A DNA stretch of 64,000 nt from the NCBI RefSeq assembly GCF_000310185.1, contig NZ_AMXD01000001.1:62001-126000 (forward strand). The letters are read 5' to 3'. The translations under genes were made by a program, and so were the position numbers. The notes under the pieces are model-generated. The model did not search any database. It worked only from the letters and a program-made list of their open reading frames with translations, and was not told the origin of the DNA. Positions 1-9,277 of this stretch are shown one piece after another; position 1 is the first letter of the stretch, and every line of letters begins with the position of its first letter. This DNA comes from Thauera aminoaromatica S2. GTDB taxonomy: Bacteria > Pseudomonadota > Gammaproteobacteria > Burkholderiales > Rhodocyclaceae.

Positions 1-1
1 G

Positions 2-2071
2 CGCAAGCTGTTCGGCGCGCAGGCCGAGGTGGTGCATGCCGTTACCGAGCTGCTGGCCGACCGCGGCGAACGCGCCGCGATCGTCAATGGCGAGATGGGC
101 TGCGGCAAGACCACGGTCGGCATCGCCACGGCGGCCGTGCTGCACGCCGAAGGCTATCGCCGCACGCTGATCCTCTCGCCGCCTCACCTGGTCTACAAAT
201 GGCGCCGGGAAATCCAGGAGACGGTGGCCGGCGCCAAGGTCTGGGTGCTCAATGGCCCGGACACGCTGGTCAAGCTCATCAAACTGCGCGAGCAATTGGG
301 CGTGCCGGTACGCGGCCAGGAGTTCTACGTTCTCGGTCGCGTGCGGATGCGCATGGGTTTCCACTGGAAGCCCGTCTTCAACGTGCGGCGCACGCGGCAC
401 GGCGAAGTGGGCGCATGCCCGGACTGCGGCCAGGTCATCACCAATCTCGACGGCGAGCCGATCAACCCGGTCGAACTCGAAGCCGAGGACTACCGCCGCC
501 GGTGCAGCCATTGCGCCGCACCGCTGTGGACGCTGATGCGACCGCGGAGCCTGTCCGCCAGCGACCAGTCCACGGCCGTCTTCAAAGCCTTGCAGCGCAT
601 CCCGACCATCGGAGAGGTCACGGCGCATAAGCTGATGAAGAAGTTCGGCGACGGCTTCCTGGCCTCAATGCTGGGCGACAACATCCACGAGTTCATCAAC
701 CTCATGGATGCCAACGGTGAGCTGGTGTTCTCGGATCGTCAGGCGCACCGCATGGAGCGGGCGATGGCGAACATGGAGTTCGGCTTCGGCGAGGGCGGGT
801 ATCAGCCCAGCGAATTCATCAAAAGGTACTTGCCGCAAGGCACGTTCGACCTGCTCATCGCCGACGAGGCGCATGAGTACAAGAACGGCGGTAGCGCCCA
901 AGGCCAGGCCATGGGCGTGCTCGCAGCGAAGGCGCGCAAGGCCTTGCTGCTCACTGGCACGCTGATGGGCGGCTACGGCGACGACCTGTTCCACCTGCTG
1001 TTCCGAGCCCTGCCTGGGCGAATGATCGAAGACGGCTACCGCCCGACCAAGAGCGGCAGCATGACCTCGGCCGCGATGGCGTTCATGAGGGATCACGGCA
1101 TCCTCAAGGACATCTATTCCGAGAGCACGGGCACGGCGCACAAGACGGCCAAGGGCAGCAAGGTCTCGGTGCGCACGGTCAAGGCGCCGGGCTTCGGCCC
1201 GAAGGGCGTGCTGCGTTGCGTCCTGCCGTTCACGGTATTCCTCAAGTTGAAGGACATCGGCGGCAACGTGCTGCCGTCCTACGACGAGGAGTTCCGCGAG
1301 GTGGCGATGGACACGGCGCAAGCCGCGGCTTATCGCGATCTGTCGTTTCGTCTGACCTCGGCGCTGAAACAGGCGCTGGCCAAGCGCGACACGACGCTGC
1401 TCGGTGTGGTCCTCAACGTGCTGCTGGCCTGGCCGGATTGCTGCTTCCGGTCGGAGACGGTGGTGCACCCGCGCACACGCCAGACCTTGGCCTTCGTTCC
1501 GGCTCAGTTCAACGAGCTGGAGGTGATGCCCAAGGAGCGCGAGCTGATCGAGATCTGCAAGCAGGAGAAGGCTGCGGGTCGCAAGACGCTGGTCTATTCG
1601 GTCTACACCGGCACGCGCGACACCACGTCGCGCTTGAAGGTGCTGCTGGAGCAGGAAGGCTTCAAGGTGGCGGTGCTGCGCGCAAGCGTGGATGCCTCCC
1701 GCCGCGAGGACTGGATCGCCGAGCAGTTGGACCGCGGCATCGACGTGCTGATCACGAACCCCGAGCTGGTGAAAACCGGCCTGGACCTGTTGGAGTTTCC
1801 GACGATCGTGTTCATGCAGTCGGGCTACAACGTCTACAGCCTGCAGCAGGCGGCCCGGCGCTCATGGCGCATCGGCCAGAAGCTGCCGGTTCGCGTGATC
1901 TACCTCGGCTACGCGGCTTCCTCGCAGATGACCTGCCTGGGGCTGATGGCGCGAAAGATCATGGTCTCGCAGAGCACGTCGGGAGACGTGCCCGAGTCGG
2001 GATTGGACGTGCTGAACCAGGACGGTGATTCCGTCGAGGTGGCACTGGCCCGGCAACTCGTCGCGGCCTGA
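2..2071 (+). CDS. SNF2-type DEAD/DEAH helicase-like ATPase (5' end missing)
   Basis: The reading frame is already open at the first bases, with no convincing start before the ATPase motifs, so the true start is upstream of the window. Visible motifs, numbered from position 29, are Walker A GEMGCGKTT at about residues 21-29, motif II DEAH at about 279-282, and a C-terminal SNF2-type motif VI (ARRSWRIGQ). Between motifs I and II lies an insertion with two CxxC pairs, probably a zinc ribbon, followed by a stretch resembling helix-hairpin-helix (IPTIGEVTAHKLMKKFG). It is a superfamily 2 translocase; its role in the ICE is unknown. A strong terminator-like hairpin follows the stop. Confidence 0.85.
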   Translation, partial: RKLFGAQAEVVHAVTELLADRGERAAIVNGEMGCGKTTVGIATAAVLHAEGYRRTLILSPPHLVYKWRREIQETVAGAKVWVLNGPDTLVKLIKLREQLGVPVRGQEFYVLGRVRMRMGFHWKPVFNVRRTRHGEVGACPDCGQVITNLDGEPINPVELEAEDYRRRCSHCAAPLWTLMRPRSLSASDQSTAVFKALQRIPTIGEVTAHKLMKKFGDGFLASMLGDNIHEFINLMDANGELVFSDRQAHRMERAMANMEFGFGEGGYQPSEFIKRYLPQGTFDLLIADEAHEYKNGGSAQGQAMGVLAAKARKALLLTGTLMGGYGDDLFHLLFRALPGRMIEDGYRPTKSGSMTSAAMAFMRDHGILKDIYSESTGTAHKTAKGSKVSVRTVKAPGFGPKGVLRCVLPFTVFLKLKDIGGNVLPSYDEEFREVAMDTAQAAAYRDLSFRLTSALKQALAKRDTTLLGVVLNVLLAWPDCCFRSETVVHPRTRQTLAFVPAQFNELEVMPKERELIEICKQEKAAGRKTLVYSVYTGTRDTTSRLKVLLEQEGFKVAVLRASVDASRREDWIAEQLDRGIDVLITNPELVKTGLDLLEFPTIVFMQSGYNVYSLQQAARRSWRIGQKLPVRVIYLGYAASSQMTCLGLMARKIMVSQSTSGDVPESGLDVLNQDGDSVEVALARQLVAA

Positions 2072-2084
2072 TCCACCCACCCAC

Positions 2085-2118
2085 GCCGGCTGCCCTTCGG
2101 GGCGCCGGCTTCTTTTTT
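2085..2118 (+). terminator. Rho-independent terminator after the helicase gene
   Basis: A GC-rich inverted repeat (GCCGGC ... GCCGGC with a TTC loop and additional G-C pairing inside) is followed directly by a T-rich run (TTCTTTTTT). It starts 14 bp after the helicase stop codon and separates that gene from the PilL-N-led transfer operon. Confidence 0.75.
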
Positions 2119-2230
2119 CCGTGCATCGATGGCGCGCGATGAAGTCGGGCGCCTGCCAGTTCCCTTTGTTTGCTGCCCGAACGCTTCGCGGCGGCGATGG
2201 TGAGGGCTCCGTGTTCCAGGGAATTGCCCC

Positions 2231-2842
2231 ATGCAACCACTCACCTGCGTCGCTCACCGCTTGGCTGTGCCTGCCTTGCTGGCCGGCTGCGTGCTCATCA
2301 CCGGCTGCGCCGCCACGGGCACGACGAGCCCTCCCACTGTCCATGACTCGCTCCCCGAGCCTGCGGTGTTGGTCAGAACCATCGCCCCGGAGCCCGAGCC
2401 GGGCCTGATCCCGGTGGCCCGCTACGGGCGCTACACGCTGGTCGAGATGGTGCCGGAACCGGCACAGCGCGACCTGCTGCGACAGGTGATCGAGATTTCG
2501 ATTCCGCCGATCTTGGACGCGAGCGTCGGCGATGCCCTTCGGCACGTGCTGCTGCGCACCGGCTACCGGCTCTGCGACGCGACGGAGGCGACCGCGCTGT
2601 ACGCGTTGCCGCTGCCGGCGGCGCACCTGCGGCTCGGGCCGCTGCCGCTGCGCGATGCCTTGCTGGCACTCGCCGGCCCGGCCTGGGAGTTGTCCGTCGA
2701 TGACGCTTCGCGCGCGGTGTGCTTCACGCGCGTGACGACTGCGCGTGCGCCGAGCGCAAGCCCGATTCCCGCGGCTCCGGCACCGAGCGCGCCGGCCGCC
2801 GAACCCGCCGATTCCCACGTGCCCCAGGAGGCCCAGCCATGA
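2231..2842 (+). CDS. pilL: PilL N-terminal-domain lipoprotein, ICE type (TIGR03748)
   Basis: A 203-residue protein with an N-terminal hydrophobic signal ending in a lipobox (LITGC, Cys26), so it is probably an outer-membrane lipoprotein. The central region (YGRYTLVEMVPEPAQRDLL through LPLRDALLALAGPAWEL) is the PilL_N domain found at the head of ICE transfer operons of this class. It resembles the STN/secretin N-terminal fold used in type IV pilus-like systems. The C-terminus is Ala/Pro-rich and low in complexity. Its stop overlaps the next start (ATGA), implying translational coupling. The exact role in mating is not established. Confidence 0.85.
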   Translation: MQPLTCVAHRLAVPALLAGCVLITGCAATGTTSPPTVHDSLPEPAVLVRTIAPEPEPGLIPVARYGRYTLVEMVPEPAQRDLLRQVIEISIPPILDASVGDALRHVLLRTGYRLCDATEATALYALPLPAAHLRLGPLPLRDALLALAGPAWELSVDDASRAVCFTRVTTARAPSASPIPAAPAPSAPAAEPADSHVPQEAQP

Positions 2843-3483
2843 CCATCCCGCAGCTTCCCGACGAGAACGCCGGCCGCGCGCGCTGGTTGAAGATCACAGC
2901 GGCCGCATGGCTGCTGCTCGTGAGCATCCTGGCCGTGGTCAACAGCGTGGGCCTGTCGCGCCTGAGCGAGCAAAGCCAGGCCAGCGCCCAGGATGCCCAC
3001 GTGCAGGCGCTCAACACGCGCGTCGCCGAACTCGAACAGCAGGCGGCGGCCTCGAAGAACCAGCCCAAGCCCGTCACCCAACCCGACTTCGAGGCCGCCC
3101 GCAAGTTGCTGGACGAACGCCTGGCACAGGTGGAGCACACCCAGGGCGCAGACGCCCATGCCGGCGACTTGCAGGCGCTGCAGGCGCGCATGGGCGACCT
3201 CGAAGCTCGCATGAAGCGAACCGCCGCGCCTGCCGCGGCACCCCGGCGCACCGCCGAGCCGGCCAAGCCCAAGGTGCCCGAACCGCCGTTCAACGTCGTG
3301 GGCGTGGAGCTGCGCGGCGGCGAGCGCTTCCTGTCGGTGGCGGCACCCAAGGCGTCGTCGGTGCTGGACGTGTGGCTGCTGCGCGAAGGCGATGCCGTGG
3401 GCGCGTGGCATCTGCTGGCGATCGAGGCGCGCGCCGCCGTGTTCCGCGTGGATGGACAGACCCAGCGCCTCGCGCTGCCGTAG
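2839..3483 (+). CDS. ICE inner-membrane coiled-coil protein
   Basis: A 214-residue protein whose ATG overlaps the pilL stop and is preceded by CAGGAGG. One transmembrane segment lies at about residues 18-36 (AAAWLLLVSILAVVN), followed by a long heptad-like coiled-coil region (about 40-130, rich in Leu, Gln and Glu). A Pro/Ala linker then leads to a small C-terminal beta-rich domain (FNVVGVELRGGERFLSVAAP). This layout suits a bitopic scaffold with a periplasmic head. It is conserved in position in ICE operons of this class, but I cannot assign a family name with confidence. Confidence 0.75.
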   Translation: MTIPQLPDENAGRARWLKITAAAWLLLVSILAVVNSVGLSRLSEQSQASAQDAHVQALNTRVAELEQQAAASKNQPKPVTQPDFEAARKLLDERLAQVEHTQGADAHAGDLQALQARMGDLEARMKRTAAPAAAPRRTAEPAKPKVPEPPFNVVGVELRGGERFLSVAAPKASSVLDVWLLREGDAVGAWHLLAIEARAAVFRVDGQTQRLALP

Positions 3484-3492
3484 GAGCCGGCC

Positions 3493-4224
3493 ATGAAGCA
3501 CGCCGCGATCTGCTTCGCCGCCATCCTCGCCGCTGTCGCAGGAACGGCAGGCACGGCCTCGGCACAGTCGGCGCCGGTCGCGTCCTCGCGCACGGTGCCC
3601 GCCCAGATTCAGAACAGCAGCGACGCCGCGCTGGACGAACGGCTGGCGCGCGATTGGGGCCTGCGCTCCGATGAGTGGGCGCGCTACCGCCAACTGATGC
3701 AGGGGCCGCTGGGCATCTATTCCCCGAACCTCGATCCGCTCACGGCGCTGGGCATCGAGGCGCGCAGCGACGAGGAACGCAACCGCTATGCGGAGCTGCA
3801 GGTGCAGGCGGAATCGAAGCGCGTGGGCAAGACGCTGGCCTACCAGCGGGCCTACGACGCGGCGTGGAAGCGGCTCTATCCGGGACAGCAGCGCGTGAAC
3901 ATGCCGGGTGCGAAGGCGCCGGGCGCCGGCAACCGGGGCTCGGGCCGGCTGGCGGTTTTCGTGAAGGCCGAGTGCCCGTCGTGCGAGCAGCGCGTGCGCC
4001 AGCTGCAGGTGGCCGGCACCGCCTTCGACCTCTACATGGTCGGCAGCCGCCAGGAGGACGCCCGCATCCGCCAGTGGGCGACGCAGGCCGGCATCGACGC
4101 CGGCCGCGTGCGCTCCCGCACCATCACGCTCAACCATGACGCCGGGCGCTGGCTGTCGCTCGGCCTGCCCGGCGATCTGCCCGCCGTGGTGCGCGAGGTC
4201 AACGGCCAATGGCAGCGGCAGTAA
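3493..4224 (+). CDS. ICE conjugation protein, TIGR03759 (PFL_4693) family
   Basis: A 243-residue exported protein with a signal peptide ending near AGTASAQS (residue about 25). The middle part (LGIYSPNLDPLTALGIEARS) is characteristic of the PFL_4693 family. The C-terminal half carries a CPSC motif in a thioredoxin-like context (LAVFVKAECPSCEQRV), suggesting a periplasmic redox or disulfide role. Such activity is inferred, not shown. It overlaps the following transglycosylase gene by 16 bp. The gene order PilL-N, TIGR03759, SLT, TIGR03765, TraD matches the canonical ICE operon. Confidence 0.85.
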   Translation: MKHAAICFAAILAAVAGTAGTASAQSAPVASSRTVPAQIQNSSDAALDERLARDWGLRSDEWARYRQLMQGPLGIYSPNLDPLTALGIEARSDEERNRYAELQVQAESKRVGKTLAYQRAYDAAWKRLYPGQQRVNMPGAKAPGAGNRGSGRLAVFVKAECPSCEQRVRQLQVAGTAFDLYMVGSRQEDARIRQWATQAGIDAGRVRSRTITLNHDAGRWLSLGLPGDLPAVVREVNGQWQRQ

Positions 4225-4793
4225 CCCGCCGTGCAGGCTGCGCGGCCTTGGTCCTCGGCCTCAGCGCCCATGCCGCCATCGTCTTCGGCCAGGAGGTGCC
4301 ACCACCCGCCTACCAGCTCGCCGCCCAGCAGGCGGGCGTGCCGTCGCCGGTGCTGTATGCGGTGGCGCTGCAGGAGAGCGGCGCCCGGCTGCGCGGCCGG
4401 CTGATCCCGTGGCCGTGGACGCTCAACGTCGCCGGCCGCGCCGAACGCTATGCCACGCGGGCCGAGGCCTGCGCCGGCATCCGCCGGGCGCTCGCCCGCA
4501 CGCCGGTCAACCGCATCGACGCCGGCCTCGGCCAGGTCAACCTCGGCTACCACGCGCACCGCTACGCGCATCCCTGCGAGCTGCTCGACCCATACCGCAA
4601 CCTCGCCATCGCCGCGGAAATCCTGCAGGAGCAGCACACGCCGGGCGAGGACTGGCTGGTCGCCATCGGCCGCTACCACCGCCCCGCGGGCGGGGCGCCC
4701 GCCGCCCGTTACCGCCGCAGCGTCCACCAGCACCTGACCCGCGTGCTCGGGCCGGGAGCCTCACTTCCCTCTGCCCGGAGTCCCATGCCATGA
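4209..4793 (+). CDS. Lytic transglycosylase (SLT domain), ICE type
   Basis: A 194-residue exported protein with a hydrophobic N-terminus and an SLT/lysozyme-like domain. The probable catalytic Glu is in VALQESGARL, and the supporting motif GLGQVNLGYH follows. Enzymes of this kind cleave the glycan strands of peptidoglycan to make room for the conjugation apparatus. The C-terminal stretch AIGRYHRPAGG matches the end of SLT domains. It starts inside the end of the TIGR03759 gene and overlaps the next start by 4 bp, so it is part of the transfer operon. Confidence 0.88.
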   Translation: MAAAVTRRAGCAALVLGLSAHAAIVFGQEVPPPAYQLAAQQAGVPSPVLYAVALQESGARLRGRLIPWPWTLNVAGRAERYATRAEACAGIRRALARTPVNRIDAGLGQVNLGYHAHRYAHPCELLDPYRNLAIAAEILQEQHTPGEDWLVAIGRYHRPAGGAPAARYRRSVHQHLTRVLGPGASLPSARSPMP

Positions 4794-5344
4794 ACCGCAT
4801 CCTCGTCGCCGCGACTGCGGCGCTGCTGGCCACCACCGCAGACGCGCAGGACCGCGGCCCCGTTACCAAGAACAGTTCCCCGCCGCTGATCGTGGTCGAG
4901 GACAAAGGCGGCACCTCGGCGCTGCCGTACTACCGGGCCTTGAATCCGCAGGATGCGCAGCCCGGTCAGCCAGCCACGCCGCAAACCAAGCCGCGCATTG
5001 GCGGCCCGGCCGAAGCCGAGGCGGCCATGCTGCCGGTGCGCTCGATGCGGCTGACACCCGGCGACGAGCCGCGCCGCGTGATCCGCGCGCCGGGCCTGAC
5101 GCCGCTGTTCCTGATCGGCGACGACGACCGCTCACGAGCCTGGCTCCAACGACGGGGCAAGGACTTGCAGGCGCTACGCGCCGTGGGCTTGGTGGTCAAC
5201 GTGGCGACGCCCGAAGCCCTGGCCGCGCTGCGTCGCCTCGCACCGGGCTTGATGCTGTCGCCGGCCTCGGGCGACGAGCTGGCGCAGCGCTTGGGGCTCA
5301 AGCACTACCCGGTGCTGATCACCGCCACCGGCATCGAGCCCTGA
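4790..5344 (+). CDS. ICE conjugation protein, TIGR03765 (PFL_4695) family
   Basis: A 184-residue protein with a cleavable signal peptide (cut near ATTADAQD). The N-terminal part contains the family-typical PPLIVVEDKGGTSALPYY, and the C-terminal part (LGLKHYPVLITATGIEP) matches the PFL_4695 family end. The ATG overlaps the transglycosylase stop, giving ATGA coupling. It is a periplasmic component of unknown biochemical role, always found just before traD in these elements. Confidence 0.85.
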   Translation: MNRILVAATAALLATTADAQDRGPVTKNSSPPLIVVEDKGGTSALPYYRALNPQDAQPGQPATPQTKPRIGGPAEAEAAMLPVRSMRLTPGDEPRRVIRAPGLTPLFLIGDDDRSRAWLQRRGKDLQALRAVGLVVNVATPEALAALRRLAPGLMLSPASGDELAQRLGLKHYPVLITATGIEP

Positions 5345-5364
5345 CGTGACGTGAAGCACCCGCC

Positions 5365-7524
5365 ATGCCCCAGTCCCAAGCCGTCGAAGTCTTGCTGCGG
5401 CCAGCGGTGGAGCTATACACCGTCGCGGTCTGTGCGGGCGCCGCGTTTCTGTGCCTGGTGGCCCCGTGGTCGCTCGCGCTGAGTCCCTTGCTGGGCCTGG
5501 GCAGCGCGCTCGCTTTCCTCACCTTCGGCGCGCTGCGCTTTCGCGACGCCTGGGCCATCCTGCGCTACCGGCGCAACATCCGGCGCCTGCCGCGCTACGT
5601 GATGACCAGCCGCGACGTGCCGGTCAGCCAGCAGCGGCTGTTCGTCGGCCGGGGCTTCCACTGGGACCAGCGTCACACGCACCGACTGATGCAGACGTAT
5701 CGGTCGGAGTTCCGTCGCTACGTGGAGCCGACGGCAATCTATCGGATGGCACGGCGCATGGAAGAGCGCCTGGAGTTCGCGCCGTACCCGTTGTCCAAGA
5801 TGGCGAAGGCCCTGGCCTGGGACAGCCCGCTGAACCCGGCGCGGCCGCTGCCGCCGGTGGGCGGCCTGCCGCGGCTGCACGGCATCGAGCCGCACGAGGT
5901 CGACGTCACCCTGCCGTTGGCCGAGCGCGTCGGCCACAGCTTGGTGTTAGGCACCACGCGCGTCGGCAAGACCCGCCTGGCCGAGCTGTTCATCACGCAG
6001 GACATCCGGCGCAAGGTCAATGGACAGCACGAGGTCGTGATCGTCTTCGATCCCAAGGGCGATGCGGATCTGTTGAAGCGCATGTACGTGGAGGCCAAGC
6101 GCGCCGGACGCGAAGGCGAGTTCTACGTTTTCCACCTGGGCTGGCCGGACATCAGCGCCCGCTACAACGCGGTGGGCCGCTTCGGACGCATCTCGGAAGT
6201 TGCCACGCGCATCGCCGGCCAGCTTTCCGGTGAAGGCAACAGCGCGGCGTTCCGCGAGTTCGCCTGGCGCTTCGTCAACATCATCGCGCGGGCGTTGGTC
6301 GAGCTGGGGCAGCGGCCCGACTACCTGCTGATCCAGCGCCATGTCATCAACATCGATGCGCTGTTCATCGAGTACGCCCAGCACTACTTCGCCCGGAACG
6401 AGCCCAAGGCCTGGGAGGTCATCGTCCAGCTCGAAGCCAAGCTGAACGACAAGAACATCCCGCGCAACATGATCGGCCGCGAGAAGCGCGTCGTCGCGCT
6501 GGAGCAGTACCTGTCGCAGGTGCGCATCTACGACCCTGTGCTCGACGGCCTGCGCAGCGCGGTGCGCTACGACAGGACGTACTTCGACAAGATCGTCGCA
6601 TCGCTCCTACCGCTGCTGGAGAAGCTGACCACCGGCAAGATCGCGCAGTTGCTGGCGCCGAACTATTCGGACCTCGCCGACCCACGCCCGATCTTCGACT
6701 GGATGCAGATCATCAGGAAGCGGGCCGTGGTCTATGTCGGCCTCGATGCACTGTCGGACGCGGAAGTCGCGGCGGCGGTCGGCAATTCGATGTTCTCCGA
6801 CCTCGTATCCGTCGCGGGTCACATCTACAAGTTCGGCATCGACGACGGCCTGCCGGGTGCCGCGACGGGCATCAAGGTGCCCATCAACGTCCATGCCGAC
6901 GAGTTCAACGAACTCATGGGCGACGAGTTCATACCCATGGTCAACAAGGGCGGCGGCGCGGGCGTCCAGGTCACGGCCTACACGCAGACCCTCTCGGACA
7001 TCGAGGCACGCATCGGCAACCGCGCGAAGGCGGGCCAGGTGGTGGGCAACTTCAACAACCTGTTCATGCTGCGCGTGCGCGAGACCGCCACGGCCGAACT
7101 GCTGACGCGGCAACTGCCCAAGGTCGAGGTCTACACGACGACGGTGATGAGCGGCGCCACCGACAGCTCGGACCCGACCGGCAACACCGCCTTCACCTCC
7201 AACACGCAGGACCGCATCAGCAGCAACAGCGTGCCGCTGATTGAACCGGCGCACGTGGTCGGGCTGCCCAAGGGCCAGTGCTTTGCACTGATCGAGGGCG
7301 GGCACCTCTGGAAGGTGCGCATGCCCTTGCCGGCGCCCGACCCCGACGAGGCCATGCCCAAGGATTTGCAGGAGCTGGCCGGCTACATGCGCCAGCACTA
7401 CGTCGAGGCCGGCGATTGGTGGGACAACAATGGGCTTCCCGGACTGCAGGACCAAGCACTGCCCGACGACTTGCTCGCCGACTTCAAGCAGATGGCCAGC
7501 GCGGATGAAGGGGCCACGGCATGA
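5365..7524 (+). CDS. traD: Conjugative coupling protein TraD, PFGI-1 class (TIGR03743)
   Basis: A 719-residue type IV coupling protein. Two N-terminal membrane segments (about residues 20-60) precede a VirD4/TraD ATPase domain. Walker A is GTTRVGKT (about residues 196-203), Walker B-type FDPKGD follows at about 228, and a conserved HADEFNELMGDEF stretch corresponds to the later nucleotide-binding motif. The protein links the relaxase-DNA complex to the secretion channel and powers DNA export at the inner membrane. Its stop overlaps the next start by 4 bp. Length and motif order are normal for the class, and it appears intact. Confidence 0.93.
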   Translation: MPQSQAVEVLLRPAVELYTVAVCAGAAFLCLVAPWSLALSPLLGLGSALAFLTFGALRFRDAWAILRYRRNIRRLPRYVMTSRDVPVSQQRLFVGRGFHWDQRHTHRLMQTYRSEFRRYVEPTAIYRMARRMEERLEFAPYPLSKMAKALAWDSPLNPARPLPPVGGLPRLHGIEPHEVDVTLPLAERVGHSLVLGTTRVGKTRLAELFITQDIRRKVNGQHEVVIVFDPKGDADLLKRMYVEAKRAGREGEFYVFHLGWPDISARYNAVGRFGRISEVATRIAGQLSGEGNSAAFREFAWRFVNIIARALVELGQRPDYLLIQRHVINIDALFIEYAQHYFARNEPKAWEVIVQLEAKLNDKNIPRNMIGREKRVVALEQYLSQVRIYDPVLDGLRSAVRYDRTYFDKIVASLLPLLEKLTTGKIAQLLAPNYSDLADPRPIFDWMQIIRKRAVVYVGLDALSDAEVAAAVGNSMFSDLVSVAGHIYKFGIDDGLPGAATGIKVPINVHADEFNELMGDEFIPMVNKGGGAGVQVTAYTQTLSDIEARIGNRAKAGQVVGNFNNLFMLRVRETATAELLTRQLPKVEVYTTTVMSGATDSSDPTGNTAFTSNTQDRISSNSVPLIEPAHVVGLPKGQCFALIEGGHLWKVRMPLPAPDPDEAMPKDLQELAGYMRQHYVEAGDWWDNNGLPGLQDQALPDDLLADFKQMASADEGATA

Positions 7525-8270
7525 GCGACCCCGCCGTCGCCGTCCAGCGCCAGCAGGTTCGCCAGCAGGGCCTGATCGCAGGCCTCATCACGCTGCCGTT
7601 CCGGCTGTTCGGGGTGTTGGCCGGTTCGCTGGTGCTGTGCATCGCGATCGAGTGCATCGGCATGCACTTCTTCTGGCCCGAGCAGGGCTGGCGCCATGCG
7701 CAGGGCATGCTGAACTACGAGCTGTCGCAGGTCTCGGAGCATTTCACGCAAAGCGTGCTGGTGCAGGAGCCGGGGCGCAGCGCCCTCCAGCTCGTCGAGT
7801 GGGCCTACCAAGGACTGTTCGTGAAAACGGGCCTGCTGGACTGGATACGCGACGCGGCGGCGCAATCGCGTGCCGGCGCGCGCAGCCAGGCGCAGGACTT
7901 CCGCTACTACATCGGTCAGCTCTACGTGCATGTCGAGAGCTACCTGATCGCCTCGGCGTACACAGTGCTGGTGTTCCTCGTGCGGCTGCTGGTGCTGGTC
8001 CTGACCTTGCCGCTGTTCCTGATGGCGGCCTTCACCGGCCTGGTGGACGGGCTCGTGCGCCGCGACGTGCGCGGCTTCGGCGCCGGCCGCGAATCGGGCT
8101 TCGTCTACCACCGGGCGAGAGCCAGCCTGATGCCGCTGGCGGTGCTGCCCTGGGTCACTTACCTCGCGCTGCCGGTCAGCGTGCATCCGCTGCTGATCCT
8201 GCTGCCCAGCGCGGCGCTGCTCGGCGTCGCGGTGTGCATCGCGTCGGCGACGTTCAAGAAGTATCTGTGA
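7521..8270 (+). CDS. ICE membrane protein, TIGR03747 (PFL_4697) family
   Basis: A 249-residue integral membrane protein. An N-terminal hydrophobic segment (LITLPFRLFGVLAGSLVL) and two to three more in the C-terminal half (VFLVRLLVLVLTLPLFLMAAF; LPWVTYLALPVSVHPLLILL) flank the conserved block GLVDGLVRRDVRGFGAGRES. It is coupled to traD through ATGA. Here it ends the first transfer block: the conserved operon is interrupted by the CBASS cargo and resumes with RAQPRD at 16225. Confidence 0.88.
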   Translation: MSDPAVAVQRQQVRQQGLIAGLITLPFRLFGVLAGSLVLCIAIECIGMHFFWPEQGWRHAQGMLNYELSQVSEHFTQSVLVQEPGRSALQLVEWAYQGLFVKTGLLDWIRDAAAQSRAGARSQAQDFRYYIGQLYVHVESYLIASAYTVLVFLVRLLVLVLTLPLFLMAAFTGLVDGLVRRDVRGFGAGRESGFVYHRARASLMPLAVLPWVTYLALPVSVHPLLILLPSAALLGVAVCIASATFKKYL

Positions 8271-8405
8271 AAGCGGTTCAAGATAATCTCCGTCTCACTC
8301 TTCATGGCGACTCATCGACACCAAACATCCTTTGACCTTTGACACTGCATCCACCCTACATCTTCGAGGCCATGTGGCCACTCAGACACACGAACGCAAA
8401 TGGCC

Positions 8406-9275
8406 TCAGCGGCGCCTGCTGCGTCCCGGCCACGGTAGCTGCCCAGTGAGTTCAGCCAAGCCACCGTCGTCCTCGACGCGTACACCGAAGCGGTTCACTT
8501 CGACCTCAGGTAAATCGTCGCTGTCGAACCAGAGCAGCGAGGTCGTGGTGTCAGTACGTGCGTAGTGCCTGGAGAGTTCCCAGAGATCGAGGCCCTTTTC
8601 CCAGTTGTCGAACCAGATGTCTTGTGCAACCTCATCTGTGTCGGCAGCACTGCTGCCTGAAGAACGGAGACGGTGAGCCACAGAGCCGACAGGAATGGCA
8701 GACCTGGGAGATATCCAAGCCCCAGCCTGTCGCAAACTGGTGGAGCGTGCCGCGTAGCGCACTGCACCGCGCTCCATGGTGACGAAGGCGCAAGGGATGT
8801 CGCTGAGGGAGGCGAACCGCGACGCAGCGGCGGGAAATGATGTGCTGAAAAGCGCCGCCATGCCCTGGATCAGCTCCAGCGAAGGTTCTTCCTTGGGCAC
8901 AAGCGATAGCCATTGCTGATACGGCATCAGCAACTCGGCGGCGAAAGTGTCGCATGCGATTTCGTTCGGATGCCGCTTCGCATAGGACCAGGACGGCACC
9001 TCTTCGTGGCTCGATTCCAGCGCAAGGACGATATGCGCAATTTCGTGGCAGATGGTGAAGCGTTGGCGTTCTTCTGTCTCCAGCGAATTCACCGTGATCA
9101 CGTGCTTGCCATTCGGCTTGGTGATCGTGTAGCCGGACTCCCCCTCACTAAGCTCCTCTTTCTTGACTTTGGCGTTGGCCGCGACCACATAGGGCGTCAG
9201 GTCTTCTCGGATGCCGGACACATCAACCTTCGCAACAAAGGCCCGTGCTTTCTGTGTGACATCCGCTTCATCCAT
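8406..9275 (-). CDS. ImmA/IrrE-family metallo-endopeptidase
   Basis: A 289-residue predicted zinc peptidase. The HExxH site is HEIAH at residues 77-81, followed by the family-typical EIACDTFAAELLMP that supplies the third ligand region. ImmA-like enzymes cleave or inactivate a partner XRE repressor after a stress signal. That partner is the upstream gene on the same strand, ending 2 bp before this start. The C-terminal about 120 residues have no motif I recognise and may sense a signal. The pair lies divergent to the CBASS operon, which makes it a candidate switch for the defence genes. Confidence 0.85.
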   Translation of the reverse strand: MDEADVTQKARAFVAKVDVSGIREDLTPYVVAANAKVKKEELSEGESGYTITKPNGKHVITVNSLETEERQRFTICHEIAHIVLALESSHEEVPSWSYAKRHPNEIACDTFAAELLMPYQQWLSLVPKEEPSLELIQGMAALFSTSFPAAASRFASLSDIPCAFVTMERGAVRYAARSTSLRQAGAWISPRSAIPVGSVAHRLRSSGSSAADTDEVAQDIWFDNWEKGLDLWELSRHYARTDTTTSLLWFDSDDLPEVEVNRFGVRVEDDGGLAELTGQLPWPGRSRRR

Positions 9276-9277
9276 AT

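Noticed and set aside
2563-4209. Long minus-strand reading frame opposite the first transfer genes
   Set aside because: It is antisense to four overlapping genes with recognised families, rich in Arg/His/Ala, and without motifs. It reflects GC-rich codon bias.
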